A stretch of DNA of 39,456 bases from Hyphomicrobiales bacterium (GTDB lineage Bacteria > Pseudomonadota > Alphaproteobacteria > Rhizobiales > Rhizobiaceae), in NCBI GenBank assembly GCA_900465665.1, contig UBJO01000056.1, positions 1 through 39,456 on the forward strand. The letters are read 5' to 3'. This document shows positions 16,810-24,567 of this stretch, piece after piece. The notes under the pieces are model-generated. The model was not told where the DNA came from, searched no databases, and saw only the letters and a list, made by a program, of their open reading frames with translations. The translations under genes and the position numbers were made by a program. Position 1 is the first letter of the stretch. Each line of letters starts with the position of its first letter.

Positions 16810-17070
16810 ATGCGCTTCGTAGTTGCTACACTTTTGGCCACAGCGAGTTTTCTGTCGCCGATCAGCGGCTTTGCCGAGAGCGCGGACGTGGAAGCGACGA
16901 TCAAGAACATCGACATGAGCAATCTCAGCCTCACGCTCGATGACGGCAAGACCTATCAGGCGTCGGAAGAGTTCAATTTCGAAGGCTTGAAGGCAGGCGT
17001 GAAGGTCATCGTCTTCTACACGGAAGTCGACGGAAAGCGCGTCATCAACGATCTCGATATCGTACAGTAA
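16810..17070 (+). CDS. DUF1344 periplasmic protein
   Basis: An 86-residue small exported protein. Residues 1-22 form a signal peptide ending near SGFA. The mature part (ADVEATIKNIDMSNLSLTLD through VINDLDIVQ) is a small beta-barrel-like DUF1344 domain, common in Rhizobiales and without a known function. The ATG at 16810 follows AAGGAA at good spacing; the upstream frame extension to 16684 is not credible because the signal peptide begins here. It is divergent from the GGDEF-EAL gene and convergent with the histidine phosphatase gene. Confidence 0.8.
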   Translation: MRFVVATLLATASFLSPISGFAESADVEATIKNIDMSNLSLTLDDGKTYQASEEFNFEGLKAGVKVIVFYTEVDGKRVINDLDIVQ

Positions 17071-17091
17071 TTCGGCTGGCGCGAAGCAGGC

Positions 17092-17682
17092 CTAGATCCA
17101 GGCGATCTGCTTCGTGGCTGTCTCGATCTTGAGAATCCGGTCCTGCGGAATCTCGCCCTCGGCCGCTTCATCCTTCGGCACGTCGGCAATCGTCCTGAAC
17201 AGGCTGCGAATGACGCCGCCATGCGTGACGCAGACCGTCGGCCGGTCCACCTCGTTCAGCCAGGAAGCCACCCGCCACGACATGATCTCGTAGCTCTCGG
17301 CATCGGCACCCGGCGGAATGAAATCCCACTTGTTCAGATTGCGCTCGACGATTCGGTCCTTGGCGGTCGCCTTCAGTTCCTTGACCGTAAAGCCTTCCCA
17401 GTCACCGAACGACACTTCGACGAGACGCTCGTCGGTGCGGTAGTCCTTGGGCGGGAGGTTCATTGCTTCGCGGGCGATTTCCATCGTCGCGCGCGTGCGG
17501 CCGAGCGGGCTCGCGATGAAATCGAATTCGATGCCTTCGACCTTCAGGATTTCCGCGAGATTGATACCGTTCTGGCGCGCCTGCTCACGACCGATGGCAT
17601 TGAGCGGGATGTCCTTTTGCCCTTGCAGGCGACGTTCCGCGTTCCAGTCTGTCTGGCCGTGACGAATGACGTAGATAAGCAA
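17092..17682 (-). CDS. Histidine phosphatase family protein (phosphoglycerate-mutase-like)
   Basis: A 196-residue branch-1 histidine phosphatase. The phosphohistidine motif IRHGQTDWN begins at residue 5, a second arginine pair lies in SPLGRTRATMEIA, the catalytic acid region is LVEVSFGDWEG, and the second histidine is in VTHGGVIRSL. Relatives are cofactor-dependent phosphoglycerate mutases or broad phosphatases such as GpmB and CobC, so the substrate is open. The TTG start at 17682 follows GGAG seven bases upstream; the extension to 17742 runs into a hairpin and lacks family similarity. It lies 79 bases downstream of fabI on the same strand and may share its transcript. Confidence 0.87.
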   Translation of the reverse strand: MLIYVIRHGQTDWNAERRLQGQKDIPLNAIGREQARQNGINLAEILKVEGIEFDFIASPLGRTRATMEIAREAMNLPPKDYRTDERLVEVSFGDWEGFTVKELKATAKDRIVERNLNKWDFIPPGADAESYEIMSWRVASWLNEVDRPTVCVTHGGVIRSLFRTIADVPKDEAAEGEIPQDRILKIETATKQIAWI

Positions 17683-17703
17683 TGATCGGCTCCATATTGC
17701 AAA

Positions 17704-17735
17704 CGGCCCCTTATCGCTTCCGCGAGGAGGGGCCG
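17704..17735. terminator. Hairpin between fabI and the histidine phosphatase gene
   Basis: CGGCCCCT (17704-17711) and AGGGGCCG (17728-17735) form a perfect 8-base stem with a 16-base loop that can add a small inner CGC/GCG stem. Read on the minus strand it is followed by TTTGCAATAT, so it could be a weak terminator for fabI or an attenuator ahead of the phosphatase gene. Its short T run makes full termination doubtful. Confidence 0.45.
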
Positions 17736-17761
17736 CGAGCATGACTCATAAGAGAGTACGA

Positions 17762-18580
17762 TCAGTCTTTTATGACGGAAATATCCGGCGCGTCCACAGC
17801 CTTCATGCCGATAACATGATAACCGCTGTCGGCGTGATGCACTTCGCCGGTGACGGAGCGCGACAGGTCCGAAAGCATGTAGAGGCCGACATCGCCGACT
17901 TCCTCGATGGTGACGGTGCGGCGCAGCGGCGCGTTGTATTCGTTCCACTTGAGAATGTAGCGGAAGTCGCCAATGCCGGACGCTGCAAGCGTCTTGATCG
18001 GGCCGGCCGAGATCGCGTTGACGCGGATGTTCTTCGGTCCGAGATCGACCGCCAGGTACTTCACGCTGGCTTCAAGAGCTGCCTTGGCAACGCCCATGAC
18101 GTTGTAGTTCGGCATCACCTTTTCGGCGCCGTAATAGGTCAGCGTCAGCATCGAGCCGCCATCCGTCATCAGCTTCTCGGCGCGGCGTGCAACCGAGGTG
18201 AACGAATAGACGGAGATCTGCATCGTCTTGGCGAAGTTGTCCGCCGAGGTGTCGACGTAACGGCCGGTGAGCTCGTCCTTGTCCGAAAAGCCGATCGCAT
18301 GCACGATGAAGTCGATCTTGCCCCAGGTCTTCTCGATGTTGTCGAAAACCTCGTCGATCGATGCTTCATCGCTGACATCACAGTGTCCAGCAAGAATGCC
18401 GCCGAGTTCAGCTGCCAGCGGTTCGACCCGCTTCTTCAGCGCATCGCCCTGATAAGTAAAGGCAATCTCGCCGCCCTGCGCATGAATAGCTTTGGCAATG
18501 CCCCACGCAATCGAACGATTGTTGGCAACGCCCATGATGACGCCGCGCTTGCCTGACATGAGGCCTTGTGCCTGAGCCAT
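17762..18580 (-). CDS. fabI: Enoyl-[acyl-carrier-protein] reductase (NADH)
   Basis: A 272-residue FabI, the reductase of the last step in each fatty-acid elongation cycle, in the cytoplasm. It has the FabI-type nucleotide-binding start GVANNRSIAWGIAKA, the HAIGF segment, and the catalytic Tyr159-x6-Lys166 of the FabI spacing (YNVMGVAK), distinct from the YxxxK of ordinary SDRs. The length is normal. The ATG follows AAGGGG. A perfect 14-base palindrome lies 62 bases upstream of the start and could be an operator. It may be cotranscribed with the histidine phosphatase gene downstream. Confidence 0.96.
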   Translation of the reverse strand: MAQAQGLMSGKRGVIMGVANNRSIAWGIAKAIHAQGGEIAFTYQGDALKKRVEPLAAELGGILAGHCDVSDEASIDEVFDNIEKTWGKIDFIVHAIGFSDKDELTGRYVDTSADNFAKTMQISVYSFTSVARRAEKLMTDGGSMLTLTYYGAEKVMPNYNVMGVAKAALEASVKYLAVDLGPKNIRVNAISAGPIKTLAASGIGDFRYILKWNEYNAPLRRTVTIEEVGDVGLYMLSDLSRSVTGEVHHADSGYHVIGMKAVDAPDISVIKD

Positions 18581-18641
18581 GTTTCGCCCCTTAGGTAAAT
18601 TGATCGATCCTGCCTATGGCATAGCCGGCCAGCCGGTTCAA

Positions 18642-18655
18642 GATTGCTAGCAATC
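18642..18655. promoter_or_regulatory. Perfect palindrome upstream of fabI
   Basis: GATTGCTAGCAATC is a perfect 14-base palindrome 62 bases upstream of the fabI ATG, in the short intergenic region shared with the end of the dnaJ-like gene. Size and place suit a dimeric regulator site. No known operator consensus was recognised. Confidence 0.4.
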
Positions 18656-18680
18656 ATCAACTGTTAGGGAACGTAACAAA

Positions 18681-18697
18681 GGGTGCTAATGTCACCC
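18681..18697 (-). terminator. Weak terminator-like hairpin after dnaJ-like gene
   Basis: On the minus strand GGGTG pairs with CACCC across a 7-base loop and is followed by TTTGTT, immediately beyond the stop of the dnaJ-like gene. The stem is only 5 bases, so this is a weak candidate. Confidence 0.35.
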
Positions 18698-18702
18698 AAA
18701 AT

Positions 18703-19929
18703 TCACAAAAACAGGCCGTTCTTCATAATTCTCATCAAATCCGTGACCTTATCGTCGGGTTTTTCCCACAGGATAATGCGCAGTTCGACCACGAGATCGC
18801 CCTTTCCGCCATCCGATTTGGGCAATCCGAGACCTTCGAAGCGGATTGATTTGTCCGATCCCGACCATGCCGGCACGGTAACCGTCAGTGGTCCGTTCGG
18901 TCCGTCGATGCGCGCGTCGGTGCCGAGCACGGCATTTTCGATGGTGACGGGAAGCACGGTGTGCAGATCGAACCCGTCGACGGTGAAGTCGGCGTGCGGG
19001 GCGATATGAATGTTGACGACCGCGTCGCCGCGCTGCATGCCTGTCAGCTTGTGACCCTGGCCCTTGAGGCGCACCGTGTGGCCTTCAGTGGTACCCGGCG
19101 TCAGCGCGAAGCCGGCATCGCGGCCATCGCCGAGATCGACGTTCACCCAGGCGCCCTTCAAGATGTCCTCGATGGTCACTGTCGCTATCGCCAGCTGATC
19201 CGGCGCCTTCTCGGGCGCGGGGGCCGTGCCGCCGGTGAAGCGGCGTACGAATGAGGTGAGGAGGCTGAGCGGCTGCAGGACGGCAGCGCTCGCCGCCGCG
19301 GTCTCGTCCGCGCCGTGCTCGTCGTCTACTGTCTTGCCGAAGTCGCCGGCCTTGGCGCTCTCGGTAGTCTTATCTGTTTGCTTGTCGGCCTCGGCGCTCT
19401 CGGGCTCCGGCCGCTTGGCCCGGCCGGAAGCAAAACCGCGCGTCCGTCCGCCACCGCTCGCCGCGCGGGCCTGGTTGCCGAAGATCCGCTCGATCATCTC
19501 TTCGGCGGGTTCTGCTGCGCCTGCCTGCTGCTGTTGTTGCGGCTGCGGCTGCTTGGCGGCCTCGGCGGCGGCCTTCTGCGCCGCTGCCCGTGCCAGCTCT
19601 TCCATCACGCGCTCGGCGTTTTCCTGCGCCTGCTTGGCGCGGATCGCCGCTTCGCGCGCCGCCTGGCGCTGCGCCATGATGGTGTTTTCGTTCTGCTTCT
19701 CGTTCTGCTTGGCCTCAGCCGCTCGCGCCGCGCTGTCGAAAAGACTGCGCTTCTTCGGGTCCTTCAGCGTGTCGTAGGCGCGGCCGATCTCGGCGAAGCG
19801 CGCACCGGCCAGCGGGTCGCCCTGATTATGGTCAGGATGCACCACCTTGGCCATGTTGCGCCAAGCTGCCTTGATCTCGTCCTGCCCCGCATCGCGCCTG
19901 ACGCCCAATATCTTATACGGATCGCGCAT
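18703..19929 (-). CDS. DnaJ-like cochaperone (CbpA type, no zinc finger)
   Basis: A 408-residue J-domain protein. Residues 1-68 form the J domain with the DnaK-activating His31-Pro32-Asp33. Residues about 75-260 are a long, charged, alanine- and glutamine-rich linker (QPQPQQQQQ) with coiled-coil character. Residues about 280-395 are the DnaJ C-terminal peptide-binding domain. No CxxCxGxG repeats are present, so it is not canonical DnaJ but resembles CbpA/DjlA-type cochaperones with an unusually long linker. The ATG at 19929 (MRDPYKILGV) starts exactly at the J domain; the frame extension to 20064 is unlikely. fabI follows on the same strand after 122 bases with a possible terminator between. 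Confidence 0.9.
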   Translation of the reverse strand: MRDPYKILGVRRDAGQDEIKAAWRNMAKVVHPDHNQGDPLAGARFAEIGRAYDTLKDPKKRSLFDSAARAAEAKQNEKQNENTIMAQRQAAREAAIRAKQAQENAERVMEELARAAAQKAAAEAAKQPQPQQQQQAGAAEPAEEMIERIFGNQARAASGGGRTRGFASGRAKRPEPESAEADKQTDKTTESAKAGDFGKTVDDEHGADETAAASAAVLQPLSLLTSFVRRFTGGTAPAPEKAPDQLAIATVTIEDILKGAWVNVDLGDGRDAGFALTPGTTEGHTVRLKGQGHKLTGMQRGDAVVNIHIAPHADFTVDGFDLHTVLPVTIENAVLGTDARIDGPNGPLTVTVPAWSGSDKSIRFEGLGLPKSDGGKGDLVVELRIILWEKPDDKVTDLMRIMKNGLFL

Positions 19930-20185
19930 GTTCCAAACCGCCCGGTGTCCAAATGCGAGATGCCCTGTCCGGCACCTCGAAGCCCCGATTAAACTCATTT
20001 GGTGCGCCGAAGTTCGCTTCGCGAGCAGAAAATCTGCGCACATATGCGAACCACAGTCCCGCAAAGTTGCTAATCAGTCCTTATTTGGCGTCAGGACACG
20101 CCACGGTTTCATGCGGAATGGTTATCTTTTGCTAAATCTGGAAATGAAGCCGGGGGCAGCCGTTAACGACTGGCTTGCAAGGCGA

Positions 20186-20602
20186 TCAGCTTTCCGGCTG
20201 GAAGCTCAAAAGCTGCCAGTTGCCGCCGCCGACGAGGCAGGTCTTGCCGTAGAATTTCGAGATGCCGACATAGGAGTGGCGCGTCGTCTTGAACTGACGG
20301 CAGACTTGGCCGGTGTCGTTGTTTTCGACGATCGTGTCGATCACGCCGGCGCTGCCGGTGGAAGCGTTCGCCCAGGGAAGGGGGCGTCCCTGCAGGCCGT
20401 TGATGTCGGCTGAGGTGACGGCATTGCCCACGGTCATTTCGTCGGAGATGCTGTCGCTTGTCGGCGCAGGCTGCGGCACGGTGCCGGTCGCGACCGAACG
20501 GTCGACCTTGTTGCTGCTGAACATATCAAGCCCGCCGGCCATGCAGCCGGTGAGGGAAAGCACTGCCATTCCGACAACGCAGATGGCCGCGCATTGGCGC
20601 AT
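20186..20602 (-). CDS. Surface-antigen-like lipoprotein (17 kDa antigen family)
   Basis: A 138-residue predicted outer-membrane lipoprotein. Residues 1-19 are a lipoprotein signal peptide with lipobox LTGC (Cys20 lipidated). A low-complexity Ser/Thr linker is followed by a compact C-terminal domain (about 85-138; VCRQFKTTRHSYVGISKFYG) that resembles the RT0821/Lpp0805, 17 kDa surface antigen group. The ATG at 20602 has AAGGG at good spacing; a GTG at 20644 with AGGA before it would add 14 residues. It is divergent from pdxH. Function is unknown; members are thought to be structural envelope proteins. Confidence 0.75.
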   Translation of the reverse strand: MRQCAAICVVGMAVLSLTGCMAGGLDMFSSNKVDRSVATGTVPQPAPTSDSISDEMTVGNAVTSADINGLQGRPLPWANASTGSAGVIDTIVENNDTGQVCRQFKTTRHSYVGISKFYGKTCLVGGGNWQLLSFQPES

Positions 20603-20710
20603 GAGGCCCTTTGTATGACGAACTGACTTTGCTATGACTTCCACCCTGTGTCCTGTCCAGTGGTTTTGGGCTGGGCAATTATCGAATAAACCCGGGGCAT
20701 TTGAGCTAAT

Positions 20711-21331
20711 ATGTCGGAAAATGAGTTAACAACCAGTGACTTCACCGAGCAAAACGAGCCGTTCCAGCTCTTTGCGGATTGGCTGAAGGAAGCCGAAGCT
20801 TCCGAGATCAATGACCCGAATGCGGTGGCGCTTGCGACGGTCGATGAAGACGGCCTTCCCAATGTCCGCATGGTTCTCCTTAAGGGATTCGATCAAGACG
20901 GATTTGTGTTCTACACGAATTTCGAAAGTCAGAAAGGCCGCGAAGTCCTCGGCCAGAAAAAAGCGGCCATGTGCTTCCACTGGAAGACGCTGCGCCGCCA
21001 GGTTCGGCTGCGCGGCCCGGTTGAAGTGGTGAGCGACGAAGAGGCCGACGCCTATTACAAGACCCGCGCCCGCGGCAGCCGCATCGGCGCCTGGGCCTCC
21101 AAGCAGTCGCGCCCGCTCGAAAGCCGCTTCGCGCTGGAGAAAGCCGTCGCCGAATACACCGCGCGCTATGCCATCGGCGAGATCCCGCGCCCGCCGCACT
21201 GGTCCGGCTTTCGCATCAAGCCGACCTCGATCGAGTTCTGGAAAGACCAGAAGTTCCGGCTCCACGACCGCATCGAGTTCCGCCGTGGCACGCCCGAGGG
21301 CGGCTGGGACAAGGTGCGGATGTATCCGTAA
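20711..21331 (+). CDS. pdxH: Pyridoxamine 5'-phosphate oxidase
   Basis: A 206-residue FMN enzyme that oxidises pyridoxine or pyridoxamine 5'-phosphate to pyridoxal 5'-phosphate. Family signatures are present: NAVALATVDEDGLPNVRMVLLKG, FYTNFESQKGREL-type FMN-binding segment, WKTLRRQVRLRGPVE, the SRIGAWASKQS substrate loop and the C-terminal PHWSGFRIKPTSIEFW followed by RLHDR. Length and frame are normal. The start ATG at 20711 lacks a strong Shine-Dalgarno, but upstream alternatives do not exist in frame nearby. It is divergent from the lipoprotein gene and followed by a small hairpin. Confidence 0.97.
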   Translation: MSENELTTSDFTEQNEPFQLFADWLKEAEASEINDPNAVALATVDEDGLPNVRMVLLKGFDQDGFVFYTNFESQKGREVLGQKKAAMCFHWKTLRRQVRLRGPVEVVSDEEADAYYKTRARGSRIGAWASKQSRPLESRFALEKAVAEYTARYAIGEIPRPPHWSGFRIKPTSIEFWKDQKFRLHDRIEFRRGTPEGGWDKVRMYP

Positions 21332-21403
21332 GCATCCCCTCGGCGGCGTCTCCAATTGCTTGCACAAGGGCGCCACGAACCCGCCGCCGCTGACATTGAA
21401 ACG

Positions 21404-21427
21404 GAGCGCCGCGCAACCACGGCGCTC
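21404..21427 (+). terminator. Possible pdxH terminator
   Basis: GAGCGCCG (21404-21411) and CGGCGCTC (21420-21427) form a perfect 8-base stem with an 8-base loop, 72 bases after the pdxH stop. The following TTCGCTTGAATTTT is only weakly T-rich, so termination strength is uncertain. Confidence 0.4.
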
Positions 21428-21550
21428 TTCGCTTGAATTTTCATCCTAGGTTGAAAAGATCGTGCTTCGGGGCGCCGGCGTCACCTGGAAATGGCGCGCC
21501 GCCTCAAAAGAAAGTGATCGGCGGAGAATGTCGCGGGGAGGGGCTGACCC

Positions 21551-22600
21551 TCAGCCGCGATTGCCCATCAGCTTCAAAGGGATTCCCGAGGCAAGGCCGG
21601 AGACATAGCGCGGCTTCTGATAGAGACCATTGATCGACAGGCGCGGCAGATAAGTGGAACGCTCGAGCGATTGCCGGCCGATCACGCCGGGCTGGGTCGT
21701 CACCGCCAGAGAAAAGCCGAGATCCCTAGCGATCGCCGCCTGCTGCTGCGTCACCGCCTCGCGCGTTCCATACGGATAGGCGAATGCGCCCGGCCGGTGT
21801 CCGCTGATCACCTCGACATAATCCTGGGAGTGCGTCATCTCATCGCGAACCTCGGCGTCGGAAAGCCGCGCGACAGCACGGTGGCTGACGGTGTGGGCGC
21901 CGAGCGAGGCGAGCGGGCTGGCGTCCAGGAGGTTCAGCTCCGGCGCCCCCATGACCAAATCGTCGACGATCTCGGTGGGGTCGATTCCATGCGACCGCGC
22001 CAGCGCATCCACGGCCTCTACGGCCACCGTCTCTTCATGCGCATGAATATAGAGTGCGAAGCGGGCGAAGGCGCGGTGCTTGTCTTGAGGGGTGGCGGTG
22101 TCGATCGTCTCGACGCCATCGCCAAAATCGAAGCTCAGCTTGTCTTCGCGCCGCAAGAGCGCCGTCAGCGTCTCCCACCAGATCGTATGCGTCCGCTCTA
22201 CCAGCCCTTTGGCCACGAAGATCGTGAAAGGCGCCTCATGCCGCTCGAACACAGGCATGGCGTAGACGAGATTGTTGCGATAACCGTCGTCGAGCGTAAA
22301 GGCCGCGAAGGGCTGCGACGGCTTGGGCTCGGCCAGCGCATCGGGAACGTCTGCAAGCGACACGAATCGGTAGCCGTCGCTCTTCAGCCGCGTCAGCACC
22401 GCGTCGAGAAATTCCGGCGTGATCTCCAGATGCGCGTTCGGCGAAAAGGCGGACGGCTCGTGGGGGCGAACGTGATGCAGCGTGAAGATCGCGCCCATAC
22501 CGCGTGCGCCGCGCATCAGCCCAACCGAGCGCAGGAGGTTTGCCACCTCCAGCCCGCCAGTTATCGCGATCCGCTTTGCCAGCGTTCTGGCGTTCATCAT
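21551..22600 (-). CDS. Polysaccharide deacetylase family protein (NodB domain)
   Basis: A 349-residue NodB-type carbohydrate esterase (CE4) homologue. The metal-binding set is visible: Asp104-Asp105 in FTLDDGYRNN, His236 and His240 in GAHTVSH, and FAYPYG (273-278) for the catalytic arginine/tyrosine region. An N-terminal extension of about 60 residues precedes the domain, without a convincing signal peptide, so the protein is probably cytoplasmic or membrane-associated. Such enzymes remove N- or O-acetyl groups from surface polysaccharides; the substrate is not evident from neighbours. The two ATG codons at 22600 and 22597 follow GGAGCGGAG. It is convergent with pdxH and divergent from the carboxypeptidase gene. 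Confidence 0.88.
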   Translation of the reverse strand: MMNARTLAKRIAITGGLEVANLLRSVGLMRGARGMGAIFTLHHVRPHEPSAFSPNAHLEITPEFLDAVLTRLKSDGYRFVSLADVPDALAEPKPSQPFAAFTLDDGYRNNLVYAMPVFERHEAPFTIFVAKGLVERTHTIWWETLTALLRREDKLSFDFGDGVETIDTATPQDKHRAFARFALYIHAHEETVAVEAVDALARSHGIDPTEIVDDLVMGAPELNLLDASPLASLGAHTVSHRAVARLSDAEVRDEMTHSQDYVEVISGHRPGAFAYPYGTREAVTQQQAAIARDLGFSLAVTTQPGVIGRQSLERSTYLPRLSINGLYQKPRYVSGLASGIPLKLMGNRG

Positions 22601-22846
22601 CTCCGCTCCGTTTGCGGGGTCGTGAGGAGGGCGACCCTAACAAGCGCGAGGTTAAGCCTTGCTGAATGCCGACTTTGCCTGAATTCTAATATTGCAGGGC
22701 GTGTTTTACGGTTTTTTCACCATAAAGGGTAAAATTTGACAAAAATGGTCCACGTTGCCGCAAAGTCGCGCCATATTGTGTCCTTCTGTACAAGAACGGG
22801 ACAAAATTCGGGCGACGAGGGTCGGCTGTTCATCGAGGGGAAGTGC

Positions 22847-24172
22847 ATGAGAAAGCTGTTGGCCGCGATTATAACCGCGACGTTGGTCGTTGCGGCGCCG
22901 TTGTCGGCTATGGCTGGCAGCGCCTCCCTCATCCTCGATGCGAGAACCGGCAAGGTTCTGTCGTCGGAAAACGCCGATGTCCTCAATCATCCCGCGTCTC
23001 TTACGAAGATGATGACGATCTACATGGCTTTCGAGGCCATCAATCGCGGCAAGATGAACTGGGATACGCCGATCGTCATGTCGAAATACGCGGCCTCCCG
23101 CCCGCCGACCAAGCTCGGCGCCAAGGCAGGAACGTCGATCACCGTGCGCGACGCGATCCTCGGCATGATCACCAAGTCGGCCAATGACGCCGCTGCCGCC
23201 ATGGGCGAAAAGCTCGGTGGCTCGGAAAGCAATTTCGCCCGCATGATGACGCAGAAGGCCCGCCAGCTCGGCATGAGCCGCACCACTTTCGTCAATGCGT
23301 CGGGCCTGCCGGATGGCCGCCAGATCACCACCGCCCGCGATATGTCGACGCTTGCCGTCGCTCTGATGAAGAATTATCCGCGCGAATATCGCCTGTTCTC
23401 GACCGCGAGCTTCAACTTCCGCGGCCGCCAGATTCGTGGCCACAACAACCTGATGTATCGCTACCAGGGCATGGACGGCATCAAGACCGGCTATACCAAC
23501 GCTTCGGGCTTCAACCTCGTCAGCGCCGTCAAGGATGGCAACCGCCGCGTCGTCGGCGTGGTCCTCGGCGGCCGCACCGCCCGCAGCCGCGACGACAAGA
23601 TGGCGGCCCTGCTCGACAAGGCGATGGGCCGCGCATCCTCCTCGGGTGGCGCCCGTCTGGTCGCCAGCGTCAATTCGCGCGAGCCTGTTGAAGTCGCCTC
23701 CGCGGCCGATGCCAGCGACCTGCCGGTTCCCGCATCCGCACCGCGCGTCGAGGATGTCGCTCCGGTCGCAGCACCTGAAATCGCCCGCAGCGAACTTGCA
23801 CCGAAGGCGCTCGGCTATCTGAGCGACACCGTTCCGCAGGAGCGTCCCTCGGCGCTCGACGCCGTAACGCCGTCGGCAAAAATCGGCTCCGCAAAGCCGC
23901 TCGCATCCGTCGCCTCGACCGGCGACTGGTCGATCCAGATCTCTGCTGCCCCGAGCGACGAAGCCGCCCGCGCGCTTCTCGCTCAGGCCAAGTCCGAAGG
24001 CGGCGCCGCGCTGAAGTCGGCCAACCCCTATACGGAAGCCGTCGGTAAGGGTGCCAACAAGGTCTACCGCGCGCGCTTCGTCGGCTTCGAAAGCCGCGAC
24101 GCCGCGACGTCGGCCTGCGATGCGCTGAAGAAGCGCTCCTACGATTGCATGCTGCTCGGCGATCGCGGCTGA
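22847..24172 (+). CDS. D-alanyl-D-alanine carboxypeptidase with SPOR domain
   Basis: A 441-residue periplasmic penicillin-binding protein of the DacA/PBP5 (S11) class, which trims the terminal D-alanine from peptidoglycan stem peptides. A signal peptide (1-23, ending SAMA) is followed by the serine-peptidase core with SxxK (Ser51-Lys54), SxN (Ser111-Asn113) and KTG (213-215). A Pro/Ala-rich linker leads to a C-terminal SPOR domain (about 360-438; GDWSIQISAAPSDEAA), which binds denuded glycan strands at division sites. There is no PBP5-type membrane-anchoring C-terminal helix. ATG 22847 follows GAGGGG; the frame extension to 22736 is not coding. It is preceded by 246 bases of promoter region. 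Confidence 0.94.
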   Translation: MRKLLAAIITATLVVAAPLSAMAGSASLILDARTGKVLSSENADVLNHPASLTKMMTIYMAFEAINRGKMNWDTPIVMSKYAASRPPTKLGAKAGTSITVRDAILGMITKSANDAAAAMGEKLGGSESNFARMMTQKARQLGMSRTTFVNASGLPDGRQITTARDMSTLAVALMKNYPREYRLFSTASFNFRGRQIRGHNNLMYRYQGMDGIKTGYTNASGFNLVSAVKDGNRRVVGVVLGGRTARSRDDKMAALLDKAMGRASSSGGARLVASVNSREPVEVASAADASDLPVPASAPRVEDVAPVAAPEIARSELAPKALGYLSDTVPQERPSALDAVTPSAKIGSAKPLASVASTGDWSIQISAAPSDEAARALLAQAKSEGGAALKSANPYTEAVGKGANKVYRARFVGFESRDAATSACDALKKRSYDCMLLGDRG

Positions 24173-24241
24173 TCCGCCGCCATTCCGACTGGACATTGCC
24201 GCTGAATCAGGGTTCTCCTACGTAAACGAAAGGAGAACATG

Positions 24242-24550
24242 ATGCTGGATGATCTTGCCCTGAAGTTCGAGCGGGCCTCGAGTGCCTATGCCGGAGAAAA
24301 CGGCATCACCCGCGATGCCGACTGGTTTCTGCTGAAGCTCCAGGAAGAGATGGGCGAACTCACGCAGGCTTGGAACCGCGTCAGCGGGAGAGGGCGCCCC
24401 AAGGGACGCTCCGGCGAGGACATGGCCCGCGAACTCGAAGACGAAGCCGCCGACGTGCTCGGCCACATCCTGCTCTTCGCGCACCAAAACGATCTCGACC
24501 TCGCGGCCGCGATCAAGCGCAAGTGGCTGTTTTCGCTGGATGAAAAATAG
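24242..24550 (+). CDS. MazG-like nucleotide pyrophosphohydrolase
   Basis: A 102-residue all-alpha NTP-pyrophosphatase-like protein. The metal-binding MazG pattern is visible as EEMGEL (ExxxE) and ELEDEAADVLGH (ExxxD). Such proteins hydrolyse (d)NTPs to monophosphates for nucleotide-pool cleansing or alarmone control; the substrate here is unknown. Two adjacent ATG codons occur at 24239 and 24242; AGGAG spacing favours 24242. The gene is 69 bases after the carboxypeptidase gene and convergent with the uncharacterised gene next to tldD, with only 17 bases between the stops. Confidence 0.8.
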   Translation: MLDDLALKFERASSAYAGENGITRDADWFLLKLQEEMGELTQAWNRVSGRGRPKGRSGEDMARELEDEAADVLGHILLFAHQNDLDLAAAIKRKWLFSLDEK

Positions 24551-24567
24551 AAGGAGAGGCGCAGGCC

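Noticed and set aside
22735..22770. TTGACA upstream of the carboxypeptidase gene as a -35 box.
   Set aside because: No acceptable -10 box at 16-18 bases spacing.
22706..24196. A 496-codon minus-strand frame over the carboxypeptidase gene.
   Set aside because: Shadow of a gene with all catalytic motifs; no recognisable domain in the antisense product.
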